A stretch of 64,000 nucleotides of DNA. It comes from Streptomyces sp. ISL-43. Lineage in GTDB: Bacteria > Actinomycetota > Actinomycetes > Streptomycetales > Streptomycetaceae. The notes beneath the pieces are model-generated. The model made no database searches, had not been told where the DNA came from, and saw only the letters and a list, made by a program, of their open reading frames with translations. The stretch lies in assembly GCF_018614195.1 (NCBI RefSeq), contig NZ_JAGGOT010000045.1:1-64000 (forward strand), written 5' to 3'. This document shows positions 8,485-17,023 of this stretch, piece after piece; position 1 is the stretch's first letter; the number at the start of each line of letters is the position of its first letter. Made by a program: the position numbers and the translations under genes.

Positions 8485-9485
8485 GGCGCGGTGCTCCCTT
8501 GAGCGTTGAGGTAGGGCCTTGCCGGGTCAAGACCCTCTTCGCGGTACCGCGCCTTGATGGCACGTAGTCGGCCCGTCGCAGTGGTGCGGCCGTCCTTCCA
8601 GGCCGTGAGTAGCCCCTCGGCGACGAGCAGACAGCGGTGCTGTCCAAAGCTCATGAGCCTGCCCTGCCGCTGCTCGGGTTCATCGGCCAGCCACCAGCCC
8701 TTACCCAGCTCCAGCGCGAGGCAGGGACCGGTGTCCCGCAGCTCGTTGACGTGCTCGCGGTGGATGTCCACCAGCTCCCGCTCGTAGCGGCGCCAGTCGT
8801 CCCGGTACAGGTAGAGAACCAGCGCGTCCCGCCGCTCGTAGCCCTCGGGGTGGTTGGCCGCCTTCAGCTGGTACGGGATGCGCGCGGTGCACAGCCCACC
8901 TGTGAGCGCCCGCAGCAGGCCGGCGGCGGCCGAGGGGTCTCGGGGCGTGTAGTAGAGGCGGACAACGGGCCGTTCGCCGTGGCGAGGCATTCCCTCGTCT
9001 CCGATGGCGAGATACCAGCCGGGATACCTGTAAGGCCGGTCCGGTGGGAACCTCACGCTTACCTGGTGACCTGCCGAGGAGACCGGCGGCATGATTTCCC
9101 GCTCGGCGACGGTCAAGGTCAGGCCACTCTTGCGCACCTGACGGCCCTCGGGACCCTCTCCGAGCGTCTGCCAGCCAGCGTCCCAGTAGCCGGTGCCTTG
9201 GTTGGCCTTGGTCAACAGGCTTGCCACCGCCGGGTCCTCACGTCTGCGGGTACCCAGCACCACCGGTGCGCCGTCGATCAGCCAACGGGCGGCACGGGTG
9301 TCTCCGGCGTAGTAGCTCAGGTAGAGAAACCGGGATAAGTGAGCGAGAACCGGGAGCTCTCGGGGGTCGGGCTCGACGCTGGGGGCCGGGCTGAGTTCGC
9401 CCCACTCCCGGTGGTGGAAGGCCGACTCGTTCAGGACTTCCACGTCCTCCGCGATAGCGGAGAACGCTGCTTCGTACTGGTTCAT
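8481..9485 (-). CDS. HopA1-family protein of the thioamitide cluster
   Basis: This is a 334-residue protein with the HopA1-type layout. An N-terminal region includes LSRFLYLSYYAGD, the middle includes GWYLAIGDEG and VRLYYTPRD, and a C-terminal part includes RRDALVLYLYRDDW and GPCLALELGKGWWLADEP. HopA1 domains are found in thioamitide and class V lanthipeptide clusters, where they work with APH-like kinases in Ser/Thr dehydration, possibly as the phosphate-eliminating lyase. That assignment follows from the literature as I remember it. The start is ATG at 9485, overlapping the APH gene stop. Confidence 0.85.
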   Translation of the reverse strand: MNQYEAAFSAIAEDVEVLNESAFHHREWGELSPAPSVEPDPRELPVLAHLSRFLYLSYYAGDTRAARWLIDGAPVVLGTRRREDPAVASLLTKANQGTGYWDAGWQTLGEGPEGRQVRKSGLTLTVAEREIMPPVSSAGHQVSVRFPPDRPYRYPGWYLAIGDEGMPRHGERPVVRLYYTPRDPSAAAGLLRALTGGLCTARIPYQLKAANHPEGYERRDALVLYLYRDDWRRYERELVDIHREHVNELRDTGPCLALELGKGWWLADEPEQRQGRLMSFGQHRCLLVAEGLLTAWKDGRTTATGRLRAIKARYREEGLDPARPYLNAQGSTAP

Positions 9486-10648
9486 CCCCCCGCCTTCCGG
9501 GTGCTGGGCGCGAGGAGCTTGGCCAGGCCCTGCGGATTGTTCAGCAGCTTGCAACCCACGAAGAGGCACAGATGCCCGATCCGGCCCAGCGAACCGATCT
9601 GCTCAAGGCGTCCGGCCGCGTACATCAAGAGGGACAGGCCGGCATACCGGAAGGCCGCCTCCCGCTGCCCCGTGTTGAGCGGAGCACTATGTTCGTACGC
9701 GGCGAGGAACAGACCGACATTGCGTCGGGCGGTGACCCATGCGTCAGAGGAGGTTAGGCGGCCGACATCGCCCCGGAGTGTGTGCAGCCACTGGATCAGC
9801 AGCTGGCCGACGATCGTCCCCACATCCAGCATCTGGTCGCCGAAGCCGGCCAGTTCCCAGTCGACCAGCGCGACCTCGGGGCGCTCACTATCGGGGCTCT
9901 TGAAGAGGATGTTGTCGTCCCGGAGGTCGAAGTGCACCAGACCTTTTGGGCCCCAGTCGTCCCGCAGCTGCGCCACGCTCTCGTCCACCGACTGCATGGC
10001 GGCCGCATAGTCGGAATAGTCCATTCCAGGTCCGCTCGCGAGCTCGCTGGGAGTCAGCGCGACGAACGATGCGAACGGGAATGCTATGCGCTGAGGGGCG
10101 TACTTTTCATTCACGATGATGTGGTTGACGGCCGTCGTGTGTATTCCGGCTGCCACCGATGCGAGCGCGACCAGCGCGGGAACCGGAATGTCCGGCGAGC
10201 TCTTAGCAATCTCCCGCATCGAAGTGAAGCCGGTCATCCCTTCCATGATGACGGTATCGGTTTCTGGGTCGGCTCCGACGAAGCGAGGAATGGACGCTCT
10301 GGCGAAATCCGGAATTCCCGCTTCAGGTATCAGCCTCAGCATGGTTTCCTCGTTCCCCATTGCGGTGCCGACGGCCTTCGAGGTGGCGGGGTCCACCTGC
10401 TTCAGGACGAGCGCGGTGCCGTCCACAAAATGCAGCATCGCCACACTGTTGCGTGCCGTGAAGGTCTGGGTTCGCTCAATGGGGCCTCGTTCGATACCGA
10501 GCGAAGCGAGCCAGGAACGAGTCCGGGCCGATTCAGGCCCGGACTCGTTCGGCAGCGCTCCGAACCAAGGCGAAGACGTGTTGCTCCCCACCCGCCCAAC
10601 CTCTGACGATGCAGTGTCGGCCGGGCCGTGCGAAGCGCTAGTGATCAT
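9482..10648 (-). CDS. APH-family kinase for Ser/Thr dehydration of the precursor
   Basis: This 388-residue protein keeps the kinase core. LVLKQVDP may hold the ATP-binding lysine, the catalytic loop is LVHFDLRDDNIL (HxDxxxxN), and the metal-binding motif is LVDWELAGFGD. The N-terminal 45 residues are polar and probably disordered. APH-like kinases in this cluster type phosphorylate core Ser or Thr ahead of elimination to dehydro-residues. It is the first enzyme gene, 17 bases after the precursor stop. No strong ribosome site precedes ATG 10648, so coupling to the precursor or a downstream start is possible. Confidence 0.85.
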   Translation of the reverse strand: MITSASHGPADTASSEVGRVGSNTSSPWFGALPNESGPESARTRSWLASLGIERGPIERTQTFTARNSVAMLHFVDGTALVLKQVDPATSKAVGTAMGNEETMLRLIPEAGIPDFARASIPRFVGADPETDTVIMEGMTGFTSMREIAKSSPDIPVPALVALASVAAGIHTTAVNHIIVNEKYAPQRIAFPFASFVALTPSELASGPGMDYSDYAAAMQSVDESVAQLRDDWGPKGLVHFDLRDDNILFKSPDSERPEVALVDWELAGFGDQMLDVGTIVGQLLIQWLHTLRGDVGRLTSSDAWVTARRNVGLFLAAYEHSAPLNTGQREAAFRYAGLSLLMYAAGRLEQIGSLGRIGHLCLFVGCKLLNNPQGLAKLLAPSTRKAGG

Positions 10649-10665
10649 GACGTGGACGATTCAGA

Positions 10666-10929
10666 TTAACAGTGGAAGGCCACGGTGGCGGCCGCCGCCA
10701 TCACGCTTCCCTGCGCCTCTTCGTCGGGCGAGATGCCCGCCTTCTCCTCGAGGAAGGCCTGCAGTTCTTCCGGGCTGACGCCGGCGAGCTCCTCCAGGGC
10801 CTTCTCGCCAGACGCAGGGTCGATGATGGCGCGCTGCTCGTCCGTCATCGACGCCTCGGCGTCCTGGATCTTGCTGACGAGGTCGGCAAACGCAGTCTCG
10901 TCAACTACGGAAACCATTGCTTCAGACAT
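10666..10929 (-). CDS. Thioamitide precursor peptide, core SVMAAAATVAFHC
   Basis: This 87-residue peptide has a 74-residue acidic, helical leader, with blocks such as DEQRAIIDP and GVSPEELQAFLEEKAG. It ends in SVMAAAATVAFHC, and the stop follows the final Cys. This pattern matches thioviridamide-type cores: Ser1 for the N-terminal acyl cap, hydrophobic residues that become thioamides, Thr8 and Cys13 for an aminovinyl-(methyl)cysteine ring, and His12 for hydroxylation and methylation. From memory it equals or nearly equals the thiostreptamide S4 / thioalbamide core. GGAGGATCAA precedes ATG 10929. It is the only precursor gene seen. Confidence 0.95.
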   Translation of the reverse strand: MSEAMVSVVDETAFADLVSKIQDAEASMTDEQRAIIDPASGEKALEELAGVSPEELQAFLEEKAGISPDEEAQGSVMAAAATVAFHC

Positions 10930-10987
10930 TTGATCCTCCTACTTCATCCCCTGCCAAGCAGCAGGGGAATCGAATGGGCGATAGCAA

Positions 10988-11040
10988 TCTGAACAAATTT
11001 ACGATCGACCTGTCAACGGGTTTCTGATATTCCGTTTCTG
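10988..11040 (-). promoter_or_regulatory. Probable cluster promoter with direct repeats upstream of the precursor gene
   Basis: Reading leftwards, TTGACA (11016..11011) is followed after 18 bases by TCAGAT (10992..10987), a plausible -35/-10 pair. Just upstream are two copies of CAGAAAC (11040..11034 and 11026..11020), 14 bases apart; a further ACAG lies inside the -35 region, again 14 bases on. Direct repeats next to a -35 box are typical of SARP-controlled promoters, although the usual period is 11 bases. The upstream SARP is the obvious candidate regulator. Confidence 0.45.
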
Positions 11041-11518
11041 TTCATTCGAGACCCATTTTCAGGCATGGGAAATTACCCACCGACATTTTCCGGCAGGCGA
11101 CTCTAACGAAGGAATTTGGATGCTGGACTCGGTGAATGTTGGACTTGTGTAGGAGGGGATAGGTCCTTGGCGGTTCGCGCCGACCTTTCGCCGACGATGG
11201 GCGATTCAGAGACTCAGGTGAAACCGGCAAAGCTCAATCTCGTCAGCGCCTGGCGGGCCGGTGCCATGAGGCTGCGAGGCGCCGGTGTGGTTGAACGTCG
11301 GAATATCCACCTGCCGTGAAAGTCGACAGAATCCCCCGTGATGTGATCTCTGCTGAAGGCAATCACATGCCAGGCCCTTTCGGTAGGGGGCTGTTGGACT
11401 GATCGAAACTATCAAGCCTTGCCTGGCCGCGCGAGACTCCATAGCCGCTGGTGACATGCCTCCGAGTTTTCCTACGTCCGGCCGAATTGGCTCGCAGTAT
11501 TCATAACCGCATCCCCCT
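11041..11518. other. Non-coding stretch between the SARP gene and the precursor promoter
   Basis: About 480 bases hold only short, low-quality open frames on both strands and no recognised domain. Base composition drops visibly below that of the flanking genes. It probably contains the upstream part of the precursor control region and the end of the SARP transcript. No clear terminator hairpin was seen. Confidence 0.5.
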
Positions 11519-12940
11519 TCAGTTCAGTAAAGAGAAAGCTATCGACTCGACCTTGGCGCGCAGCAGGCCGAGGGTGTCTCGGCACGGGTCGGCCAATCGG
11601 TCAACGAGGTAGGCCGGCGTCCAGTTCGGCTTGGCGATCAGCTGGGCCGCCACGGCACGAATGGCGGCGGGGTGCCCATCGCACAGGCGGACCAACCGCT
11701 CGGCGTCGTCCGTGGTGACACCCACGCCGGACGTGATCCCGTTGAGCAGGTCCATCGCTTCGCACAGTTGGAGGCCGCCCAGGGCCATGACGCGCACCCT
11801 GGGCAGGGTGGCGAACCTCGGTCGTCCGGTGATCAGAAACTGGGTCCGTCCGCTGCCCAGGACCAAGGCCTGCACCTGTGCCTCATCGGCGGCATCGTCC
11901 AGAATGACAAGGCAGCGGCTCTGGGTGAGCCGGGTCCGCAATCGCCACACGCGCTCTTCCGACCCCGCCGTCGGGGCCACCCGTTCACCCAACCCTCTCA
12001 GCAGGTCTCCGGCCATGTCGGCCGGCGGACGCCGGTATCCCGAGGTGTCACGGCCGCGGACGAACAACGTGCCGTCGGGGTAGGCCGGAGCGATCCCGTA
12101 CCCGGCCCGCACGGCCAGTACGGTCTTGCCGCTGCCGGCCAGGCCGGTGACCACGACGGGCCCGGCGCAACCGGTGCCGTCCGGTGCGGGCTTCAGCCAT
12201 TCCCTGAGCCGACGCAGTTCGGCATGCCGACCGGTAAAGTCCACGAGGTCGGGGGGCAGCGCCGTATACGCCTCTTCGCGAGAGGACACAGCCTCGGGTC
12301 GGACTGCAGTGTCCGCGCCCTCGGGAAGCGTCGGGCGGGCGATGAGGGTGTCGGCGAGCAGGGACTGGAAGGTGCTGTTCAGTTCGTCTCCCGGATCCAC
12401 AGTGAGGTGTTCGGCCAGGACCGACCGGCCCTCGTGGTAGAGGGCGATGGCCTCGGCCTGTCGGCCACAGTGGGAGAGTGCGGTCATCGGCAGGGATCTC
12501 AGCCCCTCGCGGAAAGGGAACAGCGGCATACATGGGGCGAGTTCTTCGACAACCCTCCGGGCACGGCCGAGAGAGAGGTCGGCGGCCGCCTTCTCCTCCA
12601 GCACGGGCATCCGGAGTTCCTCGAGCCGGGGTGCCTCTGACGCCTCCAGGAACTCCGTTGCACCAATGAGGGCCGGCCCGCGCCACTGTCCGAGGGCATC
12701 CGTGAACAGCTCGGCGGCCTGGGCGATGCCCCCGGCCGCGTAGACGTACGTGTGCACCTGGGCGCGCACGGTTACAGGCCGAGCGGTTCCCCATAACACC
12801 TGGTGGATCTCATGTTCAGCCAGCCCGCGCTTGCCGGCGATCACCAGTGTCGCCAGCAGGGTTCTGGGCCGCATCCCGCCGAGCGACCGGGCCCGGCCGT
12901 CGTTCAGCGCTTCAGTCGGTCCGAGTATGCGAAGTTCCAT
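11519..12940 (-). CDS. SARP-type regulator with NB-ARC domain and an internal deletion
   Basis: This 473-residue protein starts MELRILGPTEAL, the usual first strand of a SARP winged helix, from an ATG preceded by GAGGGAAGG. After the LWG helix and VHTYV it jumps straight into AAGGIAQAAELFTDALGQWRGPAL, so about 40 residues normally found between the DNA-recognition helix and the BTAD repeats are missing in frame. A BTAD region follows, then an NB-ARC ATPase with Walker A GLAGSGKT and Walker B CLVILDDAADE. It likely controls the thioamitide operon 0.6 kb downstream. Loss of the wing may weaken DNA binding. Confidence 0.8.
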   Translation of the reverse strand: MELRILGPTEALNDGRARSLGGMRPRTLLATLVIAGKRGLAEHEIHQVLWGTARPVTVRAQVHTYVYAAGGIAQAAELFTDALGQWRGPALIGATEFLEASEAPRLEELRMPVLEEKAAADLSLGRARRVVEELAPCMPLFPFREGLRSLPMTALSHCGRQAEAIALYHEGRSVLAEHLTVDPGDELNSTFQSLLADTLIARPTLPEGADTAVRPEAVSSREEAYTALPPDLVDFTGRHAELRRLREWLKPAPDGTGCAGPVVVTGLAGSGKTVLAVRAGYGIAPAYPDGTLFVRGRDTSGYRRPPADMAGDLLRGLGERVAPTAGSEERVWRLRTRLTQSRCLVILDDAADEAQVQALVLGSGRTQFLITGRPRFATLPRVRVMALGGLQLCEAMDLLNGITSGVGVTTDDAERLVRLCDGHPAAIRAVAAQLIAKPNWTPAYLVDRLADPCRDTLGLLRAKVESIAFSLLN

Positions 12941-13158
12941 GCCTTCCCTCGTCCGAGCGTGGAGGCCGTCTCGAGGCCAGCGTCGAGCCGGCCACACCAA
13001 CTAGGGTTGCCCCAAGGTGAATTGCATCCAACATGAGTCGAAGCTCAATCTGGACGGGGACGCTAGCCTCTGGCCCGACCCGTGTCAACATGACCGCCCG
13101 CCATCGACGATCACGGTCAATACCGGTAGATTGCCCCCGAGACAGGGAGGTGCGGCCT

Positions 13159-13604
13159 TGGCCGAGACGGACGGCGGAGCGCGGTTCAGCCTCGCTGACA
13201 AGATCAATCATCTGTTCGAAACGGTAGTGCAGGGCAGTCGTCAGCCTTACAACACCGAAGAGGTCGCCCGGGCCATTTCGGAGGCCGGAATACCCATCTC
13301 CGGAAGCTACATCTGGCTACTCCGCAAGGGGCAGCGCGACAATCCGACGCTCAAGCACCTCGAAGGAATGGCGAAGTTCTTCGGAGTTCCTCCGGCCTAC
13401 TTCTTCAACGACCAGGTCGCCTCAGAAGTCCACACGCAACTCGCCCTCCTCGCGGCGCTGCGCGACTCCAACGTCCAGCACGTCGCTCTGCGGGCCGCCG
13501 GCCTCTCCTCTGCGAGCCTGAACTCGATCGGCGAACTCATCGAGCACGTCAGGGCCCTGGAGGGCCTGCCGCAGGACGCACCGAAGGACAAGCCACGATC
13601 ATGA
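13159..13604 (+). CDS. XRE-family transcriptional regulator
   Basis: This protein of about 148 residues has a helix-turn-helix: YNTEEVARAISEAGIPIS, then SYIWLLRKGQRDNPTLKHLEGMAKFFGVPPAYFF, followed by a short helical C-terminal region. TTG at 13159 is the favoured start, with AGGGAG 8 bases upstream; the longer frame from 13017 lacks a ribosome site. It divides from the minus-strand SARP gene. It heads a plus-strand set with an ImmA-like gene, a membrane protein and an amidohydrolase. Small XRE/ImmA pairs of this kind recur in Streptomyces, but their signal is unknown to me. Confidence 0.85.
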
Positions 13605-13686
13605 CCTGATTCCCCCTGTCTGTCCGAAGCCGACTCATGTTGCATGAAGGCATGCGGCCGGTGAGGCACGGGGGAGGAACCGAACG

Positions 13687-14205
13687 TTGCTGAAAGATCG
13701 AGAGTTACGGCGGCGCTGCAAGCGTGAACTCCGGTCGCTGGGGATCCAGCCACCGCTGAACATCACGGTCCTGTGCAGACTTCTGGGGGAGCGCCGCAAC
13801 CGCCCCATACAGCTCGTCCCCTACAGGCTGCCAGCGCACGGCCCATACGGACTGTGGATCGCCACCGACACCACCGACTACATCTTCCACCAGCAGGAAA
13901 CCAGCAAGCCCCACCAGAACCACATCATCGTGCACGAGATCGGGCACATCCTGGCCGACCACCAGAGCGGCGGGCTCGACGATGCGCTGCTTGGCGCGAT
14001 CACGCCGAGCATCTCGCTCGACGTAGTCAAGCGGCTCCTGGGACGCACTTCATACGACGAGGAACACGAGCACGAGGCCGAGATGATGGCCACCATCATC
14101 CTCGAATGGGCCTGCATCCTGAACACCGTTGCCCAGCCGGTCACTCAAGACTCCGCAGCCCATCGCATCCAAACAGCTCTGACCGAGCGGCGCGGGTGGC
14201 TGTGA
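13687..14205 (+). CDS. ImmA/IrrE-like zinc metallopeptidase-type protein
   Basis: This 172-residue protein has the metal-binding helix HIIVHEIGHILADH, the HExxH motif of ImmA/IrrE peptidases, and a downstream acidic/His cluster EHEHEAEMMA that could give the third ligand. ImmA-type proteins usually cleave or sequester a partner XRE repressor, and an XRE gene lies 82 bases upstream. The start is TTG at 13687 with GGAGGA 8 bases before it. The stop is one base from the next start, so it is probably co-translated with the membrane protein gene. Confidence 0.85.
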   Translation: MLKDRELRRRCKRELRSLGIQPPLNITVLCRLLGERRNRPIQLVPYRLPAHGPYGLWIATDTTDYIFHQQETSKPHQNHIIVHEIGHILADHQSGGLDDALLGAITPSISLDVVKRLLGRTSYDEEHEHEAEMMATIILEWACILNTVAQPVTQDSAAHRIQTALTERRGWL

Positions 14206-14206
14206 C

Positions 14207-15337
14207 ATGCTGACCTTGCTACTCGGCGTGGTGCTCCTCCTCGCCCTCGTCCGTATGTTCCACCAGATCGTCAAAGCCCCGCACGACCGGCCGCTTCGGG
14301 CCGTGACCTACTGCATCGTCTGCGCCTCCCTGTCCTTCCCTATGGGGCTGCGGAGCGTCGCCAACGACGTGGACGGCACGCTGGGCGCGGGTACGGCGAA
14401 GCTGATTCAGAACATCCTGCTGCTCGGCACCGTGTACTGGCTGATGTGCTTCTACCTGCAATCGGCGTCGGATCCACGCACAGGCCGCCGACGCGCCCGG
14501 ATCGAACTCATCCCGCTTGCCATCACCGCAGTCGTGATCACGGCGGCGACGCTCACGACCCCGCGCAGCGAGCGCGGCCATGTTTACGCGACGGCAAACA
14601 TGCAGGTGGCGAGCATCGCCGTCTTCTACCTGGCAGCTGGGATCTACCTGGCGTACGCGCTCGCGATGGCGCTGCGGTGGACCCTGCGATACATCGGGGT
14701 CTCCCGTGGCTCGCTGACTGTCGGACTACGCCTGGTCGCCGTTTCGCTGACATGCATGGTCGGCGCGGACGCCCTCCGCGGAGCTCTCGTCGTGGTCCGC
14801 GCGTTCGACGGCACCGTGCCAGCGGCTGTGATCACCGGGGTCAAGCTGCTGCTGGACATGGCGATCCCGCTGTTCGTCATCGGCGTCATCTATCCGGGAG
14901 CCGCGAGCCAGCTGGCCTCGCTCCGCCTTCGGCGGCGGCACCGGCGCACCCACCACCGGCTCACCCCGCTGTGGGTGGCCCTGCACGAGGCGTTCCCCGA
15001 GAACGTCCTGCACCGGGCGTCGTCCGACGGGTGGCGCAGTCGGCTCACCCCCCGGGGCATGCACCACCGGTATTACCGCCGAGTGATCGAATGCCGCGAC
15101 GGCCTCGTAAGACTCAGTCCGTACCTCGCGCAGCTCACGGAGGCGGGGCCAGTCGAGCACCTGCCACCCCAGGTGGTCGCCGACCACTTGAATCGCGCGC
15201 TGGAAGCGTACGCAGCCGGGGCACCGGCCCCCTCAGCGGCGGTCGCAATCGCCCTGCCCCAAGGGGACGACCTCGACGACGACGTGCGCCAGCTCGTCCT
15301 CCTCTCCGACGCGCTCCGGACCGCCCGCCCCGCCTGA
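14207..15337 (+). CDS. Membrane protein of the MAB_1171c/DUF6545 type
   Basis: This 376-residue protein begins with about seven hydrophobic helices spread over the first 235 residues (for example LTLLLGVVLLLALV, IAVFYLAAGIYLAYALAMAL and LLLDMAIPLFVIGVIY). A basic stretch RLRRRHRRTHH and a soluble C-terminal domain of about 130 residues follow. From memory such proteins occur next to XRE/ImmA pairs in Streptomyces and are called putative transporters; there is no direct evidence for transport. The gene starts one base after the ImmA stop and is followed 39 bases later by the amidohydrolase. Confidence 0.75.
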   Translation: MLTLLLGVVLLLALVRMFHQIVKAPHDRPLRAVTYCIVCASLSFPMGLRSVANDVDGTLGAGTAKLIQNILLLGTVYWLMCFYLQSASDPRTGRRRARIELIPLAITAVVITAATLTTPRSERGHVYATANMQVASIAVFYLAAGIYLAYALAMALRWTLRYIGVSRGSLTVGLRLVAVSLTCMVGADALRGALVVVRAFDGTVPAAVITGVKLLLDMAIPLFVIGVIYPGAASQLASLRLRRRHRRTHHRLTPLWVALHEAFPENVLHRASSDGWRSRLTPRGMHHRYYRRVIECRDGLVRLSPYLAQLTEAGPVEHLPPQVVADHLNRALEAYAAGAPAPSAAVAIALPQGDDLDDDVRQLVLLSDALRTARPA

Positions 15338-15376
15338 ATGAAATTTCCGAAGCGCCATACACAAGGGTGACACTCC

Positions 15377-16576
15377 ATGGAATACCTGATCTCCGCCGGG
15401 CAGGTCGTGACGGGCCCCGGCGGTCAGCGCCTACGGGACGGCGCCGTACTCGTCCGAGGCGAAAGAATCGTCGGCGTGGGCCCGCGACCCGACATCGAAG
15501 TCCTGGCCTCGCCCGAGGCCACGACCATCGCGTTCCCCAACAGCACGCTGCTTCCCGGCCTGATCGACTGCCATGTCCACCTCGCACTCGACGCGGGACC
15601 GGATCCCGTGACGACGCTGCTGGACACGGACGACGCCGATCTGCTGACCGGAATGGCCGAGCGGGCCCGGCAGTTGCTCGAATCGGGTGTGACGACCGTA
15701 CGGGACCTCGGCGACCGCAACGGCCTGGCTCTGCGCCTGCGCGACTCGATCGCACACGACGGAGTACTCGGCCCCCGCATCCTCAGCGCCGGCACCCCCC
15801 TGACCCGCCCGGGTGGCCATTGCTGGTTCTTCGGCGGCGAGGTGGACGGTGAGGCCGCCCTGCGCGAGCTCGTCCGGCGCAACGCCCAGGACGGCGTCGA
15901 TGTGATCAAGGTGATGGCCACCGGCGGCGGCATCACCAAGGGCGGTCCGCCGATCTGGCAGGCCCAGTTCACCACCGCCGAGCTGCGCTTGGTGGTGGCC
16001 GAGGCACGCCAGGCCGGGTTGCCCGTGGCGGCCCACGCGCACGGCACCGAGGGCATCGAGGCCGCAGTCGCGGCCGGCGTCACTACCTTGGAGCACTGCA
16101 CTTGGATGGCGCAGGACGGTTTCGACGTACGGCACGATCTCGTCGCGGAGATCGTGGCGAAGGAGATCCGGGTGTGCCCGGCGGCGAGCCCCGACTGGCG
16201 CGGCTTCGCCCAGCGGTTCGGCCCCGAGCGGGCCGAGGAAATGTTCAACCGCCTGCGCTGGATGGCCGACCAGGGAGTCCGTCTCATCGCGGGCACCGAC
16301 GCGGGCGTCACCCACGCCGTCTTCAACGGCTTTGTCTCCAGCCTGGAGTTCTTCCGCCACATCGGCCTCTCCCCCGCCGAGGCCATCGACTCGGCCACGG
16401 TCGAAGCCGCCCTGGCCTTGGGCATCGCCTCCGATACCGGCCGCCTCTCCCCCGGCTACCGCGCCGACCTCCTAGCGGTCACTGGTGACCCCCTCACAAA
16501 CCTCGCCGACCTCCGCGACGTCCGCCTGGTCATGTCCGCCGGCCACCCCCACACCCCGCCCACGAAGCGCCGATGA
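15377..16576 (+). CDS. Metal-dependent amidohydrolase (imidazolonepropionase/prolidase-like)
   Basis: This 399-residue amidohydrolase-superfamily enzyme has LLPGLIDCHVHLALD (the HxH metal site), DVIKVMATGGG (the bridging lysine position), LPVAAHAHG and TTLEHCTW with the next His ligands, and LIAGTDAGV with the metal-binding Asp. The C terminus LSPGYRADLLAV is typical of the family. The substrate cannot be read from sequence; relatives include Xaa-Pro dipeptidases and hydantoinase-like enzymes. It closes the XRE-ImmA-membrane-amidohydrolase run, whose fixed order suggests a joint, still unnamed function. Confidence 0.88.
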   Translation: MEYLISAGQVVTGPGGQRLRDGAVLVRGERIVGVGPRPDIEVLASPEATTIAFPNSTLLPGLIDCHVHLALDAGPDPVTTLLDTDDADLLTGMAERARQLLESGVTTVRDLGDRNGLALRLRDSIAHDGVLGPRILSAGTPLTRPGGHCWFFGGEVDGEAALRELVRRNAQDGVDVIKVMATGGGITKGGPPIWQAQFTTAELRLVVAEARQAGLPVAAHAHGTEGIEAAVAAGVTTLEHCTWMAQDGFDVRHDLVAEIVAKEIRVCPAASPDWRGFAQRFGPERAEEMFNRLRWMADQGVRLIAGTDAGVTHAVFNGFVSSLEFFRHIGLSPAEAIDSATVEAALALGIASDTGRLSPGYRADLLAVTGDPLTNLADLRDVRLVMSAGHPHTPPTKRR

Positions 16577-16594
16577 CCGACCGTCGAAGGACGG

Positions 16595-16840
16595 ATGGTG
16601 GAGCCGACGTGGCCGGTGCCGTGGTGGCCGAGCCCAGTCACGTCCCGAGCGAAGCCGGGCAGGAGGTCGACCTCCGCCGGGTCGGCCTTCAGGTAGACAG
16701 CAGCTTGACCCTCTTCGGTGGGCACAGGCACGCATAGTTCTGCATCCGCTGGTAGGCCGTGGGGGTCTGGTTCTTGACCTTGGTGATGTCCTCGCCGAGC
16801 CCGAGCAGGGCCTCATCGACCGCCGCGGCCAGCCATGGCC
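16595..16840 (-). pseudogene. DUF5655-type domain remnant, frameshifted
   Basis: One minus-strand frame reads VDEALLGLGEDITKVKNQTP and YQRMQNYACLCPPKRVKLL; another continues YLKADPAEVDLLPGFARDVTGLGHHGTGHV. Joined, these match the DUF5655 domain found at the end of GmrSD-like and putative transport proteins. The frame change falls near 16690 to 16705. The N-terminal part of the parent protein is absent. This is a decayed fragment next to other wreckage at the island edge. Confidence 0.65.
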
Positions 16841-17023
16841 CCACCGGCCACTGCGGTCCGCTGGCCCTTCGCAGTACCCCAGCGACGAGCTGCCTTCGGC
16901 GGCCCGGTCCGGCGGGCGACGGAGGCCACTGTCTCGAGCGGCCTGGCACGGGTTGCCGACCCAATCGAAGCGGCCGGCGCCAAGCGCATCGGGGTTGCCC
17001 ATGCCAGGTAGGGAGCCTTTTGA

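Noticed and set aside
10930..11518. A second precursor or small peptide gene upstream of the thioamitide precursor
   Set aside because: Short frames there lack ribosome sites, leader-like sequence or a Cys-terminated core.
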